Below the pieces are notes generated by a model that saw only the letters and a list, made by a program, of their open reading frames with translations, searched no databases and was not told the DNA's origin. 64,000 nt of DNA from Pseudomonas sp. A-RE-19 (GTDB lineage Bacteria > Pseudomonadota > Gammaproteobacteria > Pseudomonadales > Pseudomonadaceae), in assembly GCF_019956555.1 (NCBI RefSeq), contig NZ_JAHBDQ010000010.1, positions 1-64,000 on the forward strand, in the 5' to 3' direction. Below are positions 46,634 to 58,044 of the stretch, in pieces; the stretch's first letter is position 1, and each line of letters opens with the position of its first letter. Both the position numbers and the translations under genes were made by a program.

Positions 46634-48505
46634 TCAGCGATTGCGAGTCAGCAACGCTGGCTTCTCGCCGCGCGGGCGACCTGGCAGTTGATCCAGTTGT
46701 TCAGGTGTCGGGAAGCGATCGCTTTTCGACTCCTTGTGGATGATCTTCGGTGCCGGGCCACGCGGGTTCTGCACGGCGGGTTCCGAACGAGGTTGGTCGT
46801 CACGGGCCGGGCGGCGGTTGCGGGACTCTTCGCGACGGGCCTGGCCGTCACGTGGAGCGCCGTTACGTGGGCCGTTGCGCTTGGCCGGCGGAGTGCCGGT
46901 GGTGGCGCCATCGCTGCTGCGCGGACCGCTTTGGCGACCCTGTGGCTTGCCGCTGCGCGGAGCACCGGTGCCGGCTGCGGTACCTTGTGCCGGAGCACCT
47001 GGACGGCGGCCACGACCCTGAGCAGGTTTCTGCTGAGGCACGTAGTCGACGCGGTTACCGAAGTTATCGATATCGTCGTCCAGGAATTCGTCCGGAGCAC
47101 GGTCAGCAGCGGCGCGAGGGGCCGGACGCTGTTGTTCGCGGGCCGGGGTGCCTTCGCGTGGCTTGTGTTCACGGGCCGGGCGATCGCCGCGACCGGTGGC
47201 GGCAGGTTTTTCCTTGCCCTTGTCCTTGCCTTTATCTTTACGACCGCCACCACCACCACCGCTGCCGTTCGGACCGTCGCCGCGCGGGCCACGTGGGTTG
47301 CGCGGGTTACGCACATCCGGACGCTCGCGAACTTCAGGTTTCTCGGCTTCCACAGCGCTGGAGTCAAAGCCCATCAGGTTGCCGTCGGCAATCTTCTGCT
47401 TGGTCATGCGCTCGATGCTTTTCAGCAGCTTTTCTTCATCCGGAGCCACCAGCGAGATCGCCTCGCCCGAACGACCGGCACGGCCGGTACGACCGATACG
47501 GTGCACGTAATCTTCGTCGACGTTTGGCAGTTCGAAGTTGACCACGTGAGGCAACTGGTCGATGTCCAGGCCGCGAGCGGCGATGTCGGTGGCGACCAGG
47601 ATGCGCACTTCACCGGCCTTGAAATCGGCCAGGGCTTTGGTGCGGGCGTTCTGGCTCTTGTTGCCGTGGATGGCGACGGCGGTGAGGCCGTGTTTGTCCA
47701 GGTACTCGGCCAGGCGGTTGGCGCCGTGCTTGGTGCGGGTGAACACCAGCACCTGTTCCCAGGCGCCTGCGGTGATCAGGTGCGCCAGCAACGAACGCTT
47801 GTGGCTGGCGGCCAGGCGGAATACGCGCTGTTCGATTCGCTCGACCGTGGTGTTCGGTGGCGTGACTTCGATACGTTCCGGGTTGTGCAGCAGCTTGCCG
47901 GCGAGGTCGGTGATGTCTTTGGAGAACGTTGCCGAGAACAGCAGGTTCTGGCGTTTGCTCGGCAGACGGGCGAGGACCTTTTTCACGTCATGGACAAAGC
48001 CCATGTCGAGCATGCGGTCGGCTTCGTCCAGCACGAGGATTTCCACGTGGGACAGGTCGACACTGCCTTGGCCGGCGAGGTCGAGCAGGCGGCCGGGGCA
48101 GGCCACCAACACGTCGACACCTCGGGACATGGCCTGAACCTGAGGGTTCATGCCGACACCGCCGAAGATGCAGGCGCTGACGAACTTCAGGTCACGGGCA
48201 TAGACCTTGAAGCTCTCGTGCACCTGGGCCGCGAGTTCGCGGGTAGGGGTCAGGACCAGTACGCGTGGTTGGCGCGGGCCATGACGCTGGGATTTGTCCG
48301 GGTGACCGTTGGGAAACAACCGCTCCAGAATCGGAAGGGCGAAACCGCCGGTTTTACCAGTACCTGTCTGTGCCGCAACCATCAGGTCGCGACCTTGCAA
48401 CACGGCGGGAATGGCCCGCTGTTGCACCGGAGTAGGCTCGGTATAGCCCGCTGCCTCGATGGCGCGGACTAAAGCCTCGGAGAGACCGAGGGAAGCAAAG
48501 GACAT
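46634..48505 (-). CDS. rhlE: DEAD-box RNA helicase, RhlE type
   Basis: ATP-dependent RNA helicase of 623 aa. The core has the Q-motif [13 protein letters not shown], Walker [37 protein letters not shown] and [13 protein letters not shown]. After about residue 390 the chain becomes basic and disordered (Arg/Gly/Pro-rich, poly-Gly [18 protein letters not shown]), an RNA-binding tail. The start at 48505 ([16 protein letters not shown]) is standard; the frame stays open upstream. An extended -10 promoter TGTTATACT lies about 210 bp upstream. Confidence 0.93.
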   Translation of the reverse strand: MSFASLGLSEALVRAIEAAGYTEPTPVQQRAIPAVLQGRDLMVAAQTGTGKTGGFALPILERLFPNGHPDKSQRHGPRQPRVLVLTPTRELAAQVHESFKVYARDLKFVSACIFGGVGMNPQVQAMSRGVDVLVACPGRLLDLAGQGSVDLSHVEILVLDEADRMLDMGFVHDVKKVLARLPSKRQNLLFSATFSKDITDLAGKLLHNPERIEVTPPNTTVERIEQRVFRLAASHKRSLLAHLITAGAWEQVLVFTRTKHGANRLAEYLDKHGLTAVAIHGNKSQNARTKALADFKAGEVRILVATDIAARGLDIDQLPHVVNFELPNVDEDYVHRIGRTGRAGRSGEAISLVAPDEEKLLKSIERMTKQKIADGNLMGFDSSAVEAEKPEVRERPDVRNPRNPRGPRGDGPNGSGGGGGGRKDKGKDKGKEKPAATGRGDRPAREHKPREGTPAREQQRPAPRAAADRAPDEFLDDDIDNFGNRVDYVPQQKPAQGRGRRPGAPAQGTAAGTGAPRSGKPQGRQSGPRSSDGATTGTPPAKRNGPRNGAPRDGQARREESRNRRPARDDQPRSEPAVQNPRGPAPKIIHKESKSDRFPTPEQLDQLPGRPRGEKPALLTRNR

Positions 48506-48712
48506 GAGTAATCCTGTTTTAGTTAGGGCTTGGCCCAATGGGAGTCTTGCCTGGCGCGAATCGCGTTTAAGAGGACGCAATCCCGTCCGGTCCTGCTGGG
48601 CCTCGAAGGCTCGTCTGGAGCGCTCGCGCGGGCTGAAAAGCTGCGCTGTAGCGGGATCGAGATGCCTTGAACAAGTCCGAGCGTCCGGGCGTGAGCCTGG
48701 CGGGAAGGCCGG

Positions 48713-48721
48713 AGTATAACA
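48713..48721 (-). promoter_or_regulatory. Putative extended -10 promoter of the helicase gene
   Basis: On the minus strand, TGTTATACT matches the extended -10 consensus TGnTATAAT. It implies a leader of about 200 nt ahead of the helicase ATG. No convincing -35 is seen, as expected for extended -10 promoters. Confidence 0.45.
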
Positions 48722-48727
48722 GAGCAA

Positions 48728-49543
48728 TCACTGCGCGCCGCTTTCCTGCTGCTCAACGGTTTTTCCGCTGGTTGTGGTGGCACTGGCGGCCCGTACTTTG
48801 GTGGCCGGGTCGGCGCCATAGCGGGCGCTCAGTTCGGCGTAGGCCGGCTCGCGCTTGAAGCGTTTGAGCTCGGCACCGAAACGCTGCACCAATAAATCCA
48901 TCCCGGCATTGCGCCGTAGCGCCAGAAACTGACTCTGCTGGCTGATGACGGTCGGGTTCTCAGTGATCTTGTCGCGGATGTTCAACTGATCGAGCAAGTG
49001 CTGGCCGACCCGGCGGTCGGTGATCAGCAGGTCGATGCGGCCGCGCACCAGCTTGCCGAAGTTGGCTTCATGGGTAGGGGCTGGCTCTCGGGTGAACAGC
49101 GTCGATTCGCTGAAGTCCTTGCTGTACAGGTAGCCCGGCGAGGTGCCGATGGTCAGGCCTTTCAAATCATCCAGAGTACGAAAGGGATGGGGCCACTGGT
49201 TGGCATAGAACATCACGAATTCGACTTGTGAGAGTGGTTCGCTGGGGTAGAGCAGGGTCGCGTCGCGTTCATCGCTGTGGAAAATATCCAGCACACCGTC
49301 CGCCTGGCCTTGTTCAAGCATCGACAGGCAGCGTTTCCACGGCAGGAACTGCCATTCCACGTCGATGCCGAGGCGTTTGAAGACGATGGCCGTGGTTTCG
49401 TAGTCGAGCCCCAGAGAGGTGCCGTTTTCCTCATAGACATAAGGCGCCCAGGGTTCGGTGACAATGCGCAGCTTCTCGCCCCGGGCGGTGAGGCTCAGGC
49501 AAGTGAATAGAAGCACGGTCAGTAACTGAGCGATCAGGGGCAT
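48728..49543 (-). CDS. Transporter substrate-binding (SBP_bac_3-like) periplasmic protein
   Basis: Protein of 271 aa with signal peptide MPLIAQLLTVLLFTCLSLTARG followed by a family 3 solute-binding fold (EKLRIVTEPWAPYVYEENGTSLGLDYETTAIVFKRLGIDVEWQFLPWKRCLSMLEQGQADGVLDI). Amino acids are the usual ligands of the family. No permease or ATPase gene is adjacent, so it may be a stand-alone binding protein. The C-terminal 30 residues are Ser/Thr/Ala-rich. Confidence 0.87.
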   Translation of the reverse strand: MPLIAQLLTVLLFTCLSLTARGEKLRIVTEPWAPYVYEENGTSLGLDYETTAIVFKRLGIDVEWQFLPWKRCLSMLEQGQADGVLDIFHSDERDATLLYPSEPLSQVEFVMFYANQWPHPFRTLDDLKGLTIGTSPGYLYSKDFSESTLFTREPAPTHEANFGKLVRGRIDLLITDRRVGQHLLDQLNIRDKITENPTVISQQSQFLALRRNAGMDLLVQRFGAELKRFKREPAYAELSARYGADPATKVRAASATTTSGKTVEQQESGAQ

Positions 49544-49640
49544 GGCTTGAGATTACGACGAGAAAACATAAAGAGCCAGAAATCGGATCCAGAAGCTCTA
49601 TCTCAGGATACGGCTGCACAATAACAAGGCGCCGAAAAGC

Positions 49641-49722
49641 AAAAAATCACAGCCTTCGGCATTTCCTGCAGAGGAATACGTACCCCTGTAGGAGCTGCCG
49701 AAGGCTGCGATCTTTTGATCTT
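49641..49722. repeat. REPIN, class B, left arm degenerate
   Basis: A right class B head (TGTAGGAGCTGCCGAAGGCT onward) is intact; the left copy reads AATCACAGCCTTCGGCATTTCCTGC and is diverged. It lies between the binding-protein gene and metF. Confidence 0.75.
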
Positions 49723-49735
49723 GCTTTAACGACGA

Positions 49736-50581
49736 TTAACGCGGCAACTTCAGGTTATTCCACACCAGCAGACTCGGCTCAGCCTGGTTCAGTGTGTAAA
49801 AGTGCAGCCCTGGAGCTCCACCCTGCAACAGGCGTTCGCACATCTGGGTGATGACTTGCTCACCAAAGCCTTGAATGCTCTGGGTGTCGTCGCCGTAGGC
49901 TTCCAGCTGCTTGCGGATCCAGCGCGGGATTTCCGCGCCGCAAGCATCGGAGAAACGCGCCAGCTTGCTGTAGTTGGTGATCGGCATGATCCCCGGCACG
50001 ATCGGGATGTTCACGCCCTTCGCCCGTACACGCTCGACAAAGTAGAAGTAACTGTCGGCGTTGAAGAAGTACTGGGTGATCGCACTGTCGGCGCCAGCGT
50101 TGGCCTTGCGCACGAAGTTGTTGAGATCATCTTCGAAATTGCGCGCTTGCGGATGCATTTCCGGGTAGGCGGCGACTTCGATGTGGAAATGATCGCCGGT
50201 CTCTTCACGAATGAATTCAACCAGATCATTGGCGTGACGCATCTCGCCGCTGGCCATGCCCATGCCCGAGGGCAGGTCACCGCGAAGCGCAACGATACGC
50301 TTGATGCCGGCTGCCTTGTACTGGCTCAGCAGGCCGCGCAGGTCCGCCTTGCTGTCGCCCACACAAGACAGATGCGGTGCGGCAGGGACTTTGACTTCAC
50401 TTTCAAGCTGCAACACGGTGTTGAGGGTGCGATCACGGGTCGAACCGCCAGCGCCATAAGTGCAGGAGAAGAAGTCAGGGTTGTAAGTCGCCAGCTGACG
50501 GGCAGTGGCGATCAGTTTTTCATGTCCAGCATCGGTCTTCGTGGGGAAGAACTCGAAGCTGTAGCGACGGTCTTGGGACAT
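49736..50581 (-). CDS. metF: 5,10-methylenetetrahydrofolate reductase
   Basis: Flavoprotein of 281 aa that makes 5-methyl-THF for methionine synthesis. It begins MSQDRRYSFEFFPTKTDAG, with the catalytic Glu in FEFFPTKT, and FSCTYGAGGSTRDRT, ALRGDLPSG and PGIMPITNYSKLARFSDACGAEIPRW are typical. The start at 50581 is favoured over one two codons earlier. In P. aeruginosa it also lies close to ahcY. Confidence 0.96.
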   Translation of the reverse strand: MSQDRRYSFEFFPTKTDAGHEKLIATARQLATYNPDFFSCTYGAGGSTRDRTLNTVLQLESEVKVPAAPHLSCVGDSKADLRGLLSQYKAAGIKRIVALRGDLPSGMGMASGEMRHANDLVEFIREETGDHFHIEVAAYPEMHPQARNFEDDLNNFVRKANAGADSAITQYFFNADSYFYFVERVRAKGVNIPIVPGIMPITNYSKLARFSDACGAEIPRWIRKQLEAYGDDTQSIQGFGEQVITQMCERLLQGGAPGLHFYTLNQAEPSLLVWNNLKLPR

Positions 50582-50624
50582 GGTCATATCCTTGAAAGCG
50601 TATAAGCCTTGCAGGGCGCTACGT

Positions 50625-50721
50625 TCTCTGTAGGAGCGAAGCTTGCTCGCGAATTAGGCGCCGCGGTGTTTCAGAAGCACCGTGGTGAAGCGTTCGCGAG
50701 CAAGCTTCGCTCCTACAGAGA
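50625..50721. repeat. REPIN, class A variant pair
   Basis: Inverted heads TCTCTGTAGGAGCGAAGCTT and complement flank about 40 bp between ahcY and metF. This is the last class A element in the window. Confidence 0.9.
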
Positions 50722-50775
50722 GCGCGTGGTTCCTGCATGAGTCCGCTCCCTTGAGGAAGCGGACAGCAGGACCAA

Positions 50776-52910
<2,135 letters not shown>

Positions 52911-52931
52911 TGCGAGCTCCTACAGAACGGA

Positions 52932-52983
52932 CCTGAACCCCACGTGTCGTAATTAAACGACACGCCACCGGTTCAGGAGCTTT
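52932..52983 (+). promoter_or_regulatory. Nested stem-loop over the ribosome-binding site of the FNT-family gene
   Basis: An outer stem (CCTGAACC at 52932-52939 with GGTTCAGG at 52970-52977) encloses an inner 8-bp stem (CGTGTCGT at 52943-52950 with ACGACACG at 52957-52964, loop AATTAA). The outer right arm contains the first bases of the AGGAG ribosome-binding site (52975-52979). The inner palindrome could instead be a DNA operator. Confidence 0.6.
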
Positions 52984-53871
52984 ATGGACACGTCCAAAGA
53001 CGGCAAGACCCCGGACCTCTCGGCGCAAGAACGGCGCGAGGTCGACAAGAACCAGCCACCGCGCGCGGCGGTGCTGCACGAAATCATTCGCACCCAAGGT
53101 GATCAGGAACTCGAGCGTAGCATTGCAGCACTGTGGTGGTCGGCCCTGGCTGCCGGCCTGACCATGGGCTTGTCGCTGATGGGCATGGGGCTGCTCAACT
53201 CGCGTCTGCCGGACGGCGAAGGCTTCAAGGTGATCGCCAGTTTCGGTTACTGCGCAGGTTTTCTCGCGGTGATTCTCGCCCGTCAGCAACTCTTTACCGA
53301 GAACACCCTGACGGCCGTCCTGCCAATCATGAGCAAGCCTACGCTGAGTAACTTCGGTCGGTTGTTGCGACTGTGGACGGTGGTGCTGGTGGGCAACCTT
53401 TGCGGCACCTTGCTGGTGGCGTACGTGATGCTGCACCTGCCGATTTTCGACACCAAGACCGATCTGGCCTTCCTCGACATCGGGCGCAAGGTCATGGAAA
53501 ACGACGCCGGCAAAATGTTCGCCAAAGGCATCATTTCCGGCTGGATGATCGCCACCATGGTCTGGATGATCCCTTCCATGGAAAGCGCGAAGATGTGGAT
53601 CATCATCCTCATCACCTATTTCATGGCCCTGGGAGATTTCACCCACATCGTGGTCGGCTCGGTCGAGGTCTCGTACCTGGTGTTTGCCGGCGAGTTGCCG
53701 TGGAAGGATTTCTGGCTGGTGTTCGCAGGTCCCACGCTGGCGGGGAACATCATCGGAGGCAGTTTTATTTTCGCGCTGATCAGCCATGCGCAGATTCGCA
53801 GTGAAAGCGGGCCGCCGAAGACATCCGCGGAGCGGGGCGAGGAACCCGAACCGCAGAAGATCAAAAAATGA
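52984..53871 (+). CDS. Formate/nitrite transporter (FNT) family protein
   Basis: Membrane protein of 295 aa with six predicted helices. It has a hydrophilic N-terminal 40 residues, then the FNT pattern: EIIRTQGDQELERSIAALWWSALAAGLTMGLSLMGMGLLNSRLP, NTLTAVLPIMSK, GKMFAKGIISGWMIATMVWMIPSMESAKMWIIILITYFMALGDFTHIVVGSVEV and NIIGGSFIFALISHAQI. It looks like the YfdC-type subgroup; the anion carried is unknown. Convergent with the MFS gene, 22 bp between the stops. Confidence 0.9.
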   Translation: MDTSKDGKTPDLSAQERREVDKNQPPRAAVLHEIIRTQGDQELERSIAALWWSALAAGLTMGLSLMGMGLLNSRLPDGEGFKVIASFGYCAGFLAVILARQQLFTENTLTAVLPIMSKPTLSNFGRLLRLWTVVLVGNLCGTLLVAYVMLHLPIFDTKTDLAFLDIGRKVMENDAGKMFAKGIISGWMIATMVWMIPSMESAKMWIIILITYFMALGDFTHIVVGSVEVSYLVFAGELPWKDFWLVFAGPTLAGNIIGGSFIFALISHAQIRSESGPPKTSAERGEEPEPQKIKK

Positions 53872-53893
53872 TCAGTGGCAAAAACTGACCTTG

Positions 53894-55063
53894 TCAGCCG
53901 GACACATTGACCGTGACGGCACTGCGACGCTGCAGGTAGATGAAAAACAGCGCCGTCAGTACCGTCAACCCGCTGACCAGTGCGCCGGTCCACGGCAAGT
54001 CCGCCAGGTCCGCGCCACTGGCCACCACCAGCCCGCCGATCCACGCGCCGGCGGCGTTGCCGAGATTGAATGCGCTTTGATTCAACGTCGATCCGAGGTT
54101 CGGCGCTTCATGAGCCTGATCGATGATCAGCAATTGCAGGATCGGGCACAGGGCGAAGGCGAAGATGCCCCACAACACCAGGGTAATCGCCGCCGGAATC
54201 ACCGAGTGACTGGTCTGGCTGAAGGCGGCCAGCACGATTGCCACGGCCAATGCCATGCCCACCAGCGAAGGCAGCAGACGACTGTCCGCCAACCGACCAC
54301 CGAGCATGCTGCCCGCGGTCAAACCGACCCCGAACAACAGCAACATGATGGTTACGCCATGCGGGCTGACACCGGTGATGTCTTGCAGGATCGGCGCGAT
54401 ATAGGTGAACACGCTGAACAGGCTGGTGGACGCCAGCACGCTCATGCCCAGCGCCAGCAGCACGTTTACCTTGCCCAGTACTTTGAACTCGCTGGCCAGG
54501 TTGGCCTTGTCCATGGGGATTTCCTTGGGCAGCCACACCCACTGTGCGACAGCCGCAATCACCCCAATCACTGACACCGCCCAGAATGTCGAGCGCCAGC
54601 CGGCGTATTGCCCGAGCGCGGTGCCCAAGGGAACGCCCAGCACGTTGGCCAACGTCAGACCAGTGAACATCATGGCAATCGCCTGGGCTCGTTTGTTCGG
54701 TGCCACCAAGCCGGCGGCGACCACCGAGCCGATCCCGAAAAACGCACCATGGCACAGCGCGGTGATCACCCGTGCGGCCATCAAGGTGGCGTAATTCGGC
54801 GCCAGGGCGCAGAGGATGTTGCCGAGAATGAACATCAGCGTCATGCCCAGCAGCGTGGCTTTGCGCGGCATGTTGGCGGTACCGACCGCGAGGATCGGCG
54901 CACCGAACACCACCCCCAGTGCGTAACCGGTGATGAGCAAGCCGGCGTGAGGAATGCTCACGGCGAGGTCGCGGGCGACATCGGGCAGCAAGCCCATGAT
55001 GACGAACTCAGTGGTGCCGATGCCGAAAGCGGCAACGGCCAGTGCAAGCAAGGCGAGTGGCAT
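53894..55063 (-). CDS. MFS transporter, AraJ/arabinose-efflux-like
   Basis: Major facilitator of 389 aa with 12 predicted helices, starting MPLALLALAVAAFGIGTTEFVIMGLLPDVARDLAVSIPHAGLLITGYALGVVFGAP. The N-terminal GTTEF and the GAP-ILA pattern fit the DHA1 drug/sugar efflux subgroup. The exported substrate is unknown. ATG 55063 is preferred to a TTG two codons upstream. No dedicated regulator is adjacent. Confidence 0.92.
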   Translation of the reverse strand: MPLALLALAVAAFGIGTTEFVIMGLLPDVARDLAVSIPHAGLLITGYALGVVFGAPILAVGTANMPRKATLLGMTLMFILGNILCALAPNYATLMAARVITALCHGAFFGIGSVVAAGLVAPNKRAQAIAMMFTGLTLANVLGVPLGTALGQYAGWRSTFWAVSVIGVIAAVAQWVWLPKEIPMDKANLASEFKVLGKVNVLLALGMSVLASTSLFSVFTYIAPILQDITGVSPHGVTIMLLLFGVGLTAGSMLGGRLADSRLLPSLVGMALAVAIVLAAFSQTSHSVIPAAITLVLWGIFAFALCPILQLLIIDQAHEAPNLGSTLNQSAFNLGNAAGAWIGGLVVASGADLADLPWTGALVSGLTVLTALFFIYLQRRSAVTVNVSG

Positions 55064-55247
55064 GCGCAAGGTCTCTGTCGGTAGTCTTGACGCTTTGATC
55101 AGGCATACGCAGGCCGACGACCATTCTCGATGAGAGCGGGCAGAGGCAGGAATTATTGGAATTTGTCTGTGCGCAACTGAGTGCGGCGTGGTCGCTTGCA
55201 GTATAAACAGCTGCGGACATATGGCGAATCAAATCTCTGCCCCGCCC

Positions 55248-55330
55248 TTGCAGGAGCTGCCGAAGGCTGCGATCTCTTGATCCTGAAAATCAAAATCAAA
55301 AGATCGCAGCCTTCGGCAGCTCCTGCGAGG
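55248..55330. repeat. REPIN, class B pair
   Basis: Inverted heads TGCAGGAGCTGCCGAAGGCT and complement around about 20 bp, in the divergent gap between the MFS and EamA-like genes. Confidence 0.85.
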
Positions 55331-55355
55331 GAGGGGGCAACATAAGGAGTGTGCC

Positions 55356-56189
55356 GTGCTTGCGACGGTTCTGGTGTTGGTGGCGGCGCTGTTGCACGCG
55401 GCGTGGAATACCCTGATCAAATTCAGCGCGGAACGGCTGTTGGTGGTGGCCTGCATGGACAGCGTGGCGCTGCTGTTTGTCGCGCTGATGCTGCCGTTCG
55501 TGGCGTCGCCGCCACTGGAGATGTGGCCGTGGATTCTCGCGTCGGCAGCATTCGAGTTGCTCTATCGCTACCTGTTGATTCAAGCCTATCGGGTCGGCGA
55601 TCTGGGTCTTGTCTACCCCTTGATGCGTGGCCTGTCACCGCTGGTGGTGTTGGCACTGACGCTGATCTTCGCCGGGGAAGTACTGACGACTCAGCAAATC
55701 TTCGGCATTTTGCTGATCCCGTTTGGCATGTTGTGCCTGCTCTGGCAAGGAGGTGGCGGAGTGCGTCTGCCGTGGTCAATGCTGCCGGTGGTGGCACTGA
55801 TCGGGTTGTGCATCGGTTGCTACACCTTCATTGATGGTCAGGCCTTGCGGCGCTGGTCTCATCCGCTGGATTACCTGGTTTGGGTCACCGTGTTCAGTGC
55901 CTGGCCGTTTCCGCTGTTGGCGCTGGTGAGCAAGCGCCCGGCGTTCATGCAGTTCTGGCGTGAGCAGTGGCGGCTGGGATTGGCGGTCGGGTTTTGCGTA
56001 TTGTTCAGCTACGCTCTGGTGCTGTGGGCCATGCAGCTCGGTTCGATTGCCGAAGCAGCGGCGCTGCGCGAGATCAGCGTGATTCTGGTGGTGCTGTTCG
56101 GCATGCGCTACCTGAAAGAACCTTTCGGCAGGCCGCGGCTCTTAGCCTGTGGGCTGGTGCTGATCGGCATGTTGGTGATGAAGTTTTAG
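55356..56189 (+). CDS. EamA-family (DMT) transporter
   Basis: Ten-helix drug/metabolite transporter of 277 aa. It has two homologous halves; the second EamA half ends EAAALREISVILVVLFGMRYLKEPFGRPRLLACGLVLIGMLVMKF, a family signature. The substrate is unknown. The start is GTG 55356, preceded by AAGGAG at 55344-55349. It lies 50 bp ahead of the MAPEG gene and may be co-transcribed with it. Confidence 0.92.
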   Translation: MLATVLVLVAALLHAAWNTLIKFSAERLLVVACMDSVALLFVALMLPFVASPPLEMWPWILASAAFELLYRYLLIQAYRVGDLGLVYPLMRGLSPLVVLALTLIFAGEVLTTQQIFGILLIPFGMLCLLWQGGGGVRLPWSMLPVVALIGLCIGCYTFIDGQALRRWSHPLDYLVWVTVFSAWPFPLLALVSKRPAFMQFWREQWRLGLAVGFCVLFSYALVLWAMQLGSIAEAAALREISVILVVLFGMRYLKEPFGRPRLLACGLVLIGMLVMKF

Positions 56190-56239
56190 TCACCCCTGAT
56201 GGAACTCGATTTTCTATAACTTGAAGAAAGGACTGCGTT

Positions 56240-56626
56240 ATGACAGTTGCTCTGTGGTGCATTTTGATCGCGATCTGCCTGCCATATCTGTGCACGGGTG
56301 TCGCCAAATTCAGCGGTGGCAAGTTCGGGCTGAAACAGAATCATGACCCGCGAGCGTTTCTGGATTCGCTCGAAGGGGTGGCCAGACGTGCACATTCGGC
56401 GCAGTTGAACAGCTTCGAAGTGACCCCGGCGTTTGCGGCGGCGGTCATCGTCGCGCACCTGGCCGGCAATGCCGAACTGGTGACGATCAATGTGCTCTCG
56501 GTGTTGTTTATTACCAGTCGGCTGCTCTACATCATTTGCTATCTGGCGGACTGGGCGATTCTGCGGTCGCTGATGTGGGCCGTTGGCATGGGGCTGATCG
56601 TCAGTTTCTTTGTTGTGTCTGTTTAA
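56240..56626 (+). CDS. MAPEG family membrane protein
   Basis: Four-helix membrane protein of 128 aa, MTVALWCILIAICLPYLCTGVAKFSGGKFGLKQNHDPRAFLDSLEGVARRAHSAQLNSFEVTPAFAAAVIVAHLAG. The R-A-x-x-AQ-NSFE pattern of the bacterial MAPEG branch is clear. Eukaryotic relatives are glutathione-linked, but bacterial members have no settled role. AAAGGA is 9 bases upstream of the ATG. Confidence 0.9.
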   Translation: MTVALWCILIAICLPYLCTGVAKFSGGKFGLKQNHDPRAFLDSLEGVARRAHSAQLNSFEVTPAFAAAVIVAHLAGNAELVTINVLSVLFITSRLLYIICYLADWAILRSLMWAVGMGLIVSFFVVSV

Positions 56627-56630
56627 CGGC

Positions 56631-56738
56631 AAGATCAAAAGATCGCAGCCTTCGGCAGCTCCTACAGGGATCGATGTTCATCCGCGATATTGCAGCGCAC
56701 ACGGTCAATGTAGGAGCTGCCGAAGGCTGCGATCTTTT
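56631..56738. repeat. REPIN, class B pair
   Basis: Inverted heads (TGTAGGAGCTGCCGAAGGCT and complement) around about 45 bp, between the convergent MAPEG and mltA genes. Confidence 0.88.
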
Positions 56739-56743
56739 GCTTT

Positions 56744-57916
56744 TTAAAGTTTGTCAGCCACCTGTGGTACTTGTGGCAACGCTGCCCCTTTAGGCCAAAG
56801 CATCCAGATCTGCCCCTGCTGTTTCATGTCGCCGGCCAATTGCCCGGCCGCCTCACCGGTGCCCCAGAACAGATCCGCGCGGACCTCGCCGGCAATCGCG
56901 CCGCCAGTATCTTGAGCCGCCACCGGGCGTACCAATGCGCTGCCGTCCGGGCGTGTGGTCGATAACCACAACAGGCTGCCGAGCGGAATCACCTTGCGAT
57001 CCACCGCCGCGCTATAACCTGCGGTCAGCGGCACATTCAGCGAGCCGCGTGGCCCTTCGTTGCTGTCCGGGTTGCGATTGAAGAACACGTAGCTTGGGTT
57101 GCTGCCGAGCAGTTCGGGAATGCGCGTCGGATTGGCCTTGGCCCAGGTGCTGATAGCGCCCATGGTCACGTCTTCTTTCTTCAGCTCACCTTGGTCTACC
57201 AGCCAGCGGCCGATGGGCCGGTAAGGGTGGCCGTTCTGGTCGGCATAGCCGATGCGCAGTTGGCGGCCATCGTCGAGCTGGATGCGACCCGACCCCTGGA
57301 TTTGCAGAAATTGCAGGTTCATCGGGTCGGTCAGCCAGGCAATCACCGGCGCCTTCACACCTTTGGTTTCAATGGTTGCCGCGTCGTCGTATGGCTTGAG
57401 CACGCGACCTTCGAGTCTTCCGCGCAGGCGTTTGCCTTTGAGTTCCGGGTAGAGACTGTCCAGCGAGACGATGATCATGTCCTCGGGCACACCGTACACC
57501 GGGATGTTGGCTTCCTCGGTCTGGGTCAGGCTGCCGGGGTACACTGGTTCGTAGTAACCGGTAATCAGGCCATTGGGGTTGTCATTGGCGGCACGCAGGC
57601 CATAGACGTCCAGGTTCTGTTTGAGGAAGCCGCGGATGTCATTGGCGGTTGGCTGCACATTGATGGAAGCCGCACAGGTGCTGCCCCAGACCGGGTCGGC
57701 CTTGAGTCGGGTGCAGGCACTGCGCCACGAGCCGAAACCGGCGACGAGGTCGTTGTCCGACACCGCCGGAAGCGCTTCCCAGGTGGCGCTGGAATAGGTC
57801 GCCAGCGCGTGGGTTTTCGGTGTGTTGCTGTCGCCACCGGTGCAACCTGCAAGCACGGCCACCATCGGAAGGGACCAGGCCAGGTTGTGACGCCATGTCT
57901 TGAAACGGCTGTTCAT
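56744..57916 (-). CDS. mltA: Membrane-bound lytic murein transglycosylase A
   Basis: Outer-membrane lipoprotein of 390 aa that cleaves glycan strands with 1,6-anhydro product formation. The lipobox is LAGC after MNSRFKTWRHNLAWSLPMVAV. The MltA domain has GLITGYYEPVYPGSLTQ, LQIQGSGRIQLDDGRQLRIGYADQNGHPYRPIGRWLV and the 3D-domain end VRPVAAQDTGGAIAGEVRADLFWGTGEAA with the catalytic Asp. The start at 57916 gives the lipoprotein signal; the frame is open to 57964. Confidence 0.95.
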   Translation of the reverse strand: MNSRFKTWRHNLAWSLPMVAVLAGCTGGDSNTPKTHALATYSSATWEALPAVSDNDLVAGFGSWRSACTRLKADPVWGSTCAASINVQPTANDIRGFLKQNLDVYGLRAANDNPNGLITGYYEPVYPGSLTQTEEANIPVYGVPEDMIIVSLDSLYPELKGKRLRGRLEGRVLKPYDDAATIETKGVKAPVIAWLTDPMNLQFLQIQGSGRIQLDDGRQLRIGYADQNGHPYRPIGRWLVDQGELKKEDVTMGAISTWAKANPTRIPELLGSNPSYVFFNRNPDSNEGPRGSLNVPLTAGYSAAVDRKVIPLGSLLWLSTTRPDGSALVRPVAAQDTGGAIAGEVRADLFWGTGEAAGQLAGDMKQQGQIWMLWPKGAALPQVPQVADKL

Positions 57917-58044
57917 GGAGTAATTCCTTTGCCGGTTGCCTGAGTGCTCCATGCGCTCAAACAACCCGTATTGATAATAGGGCTATTGGTCTTTGCCGGT
58001 GACGCGAGGATACTGGCCGCCGTTTCCAGTGATCTGAAGCCACC

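Noticed and set aside
46619..48472. Plus-strand reading frame of 617 codons over the helicase gene
   Set aside because: Antisense to the DEAD-box helicase. The residues repeat the complement of its RG-rich tail and no family is recognised.
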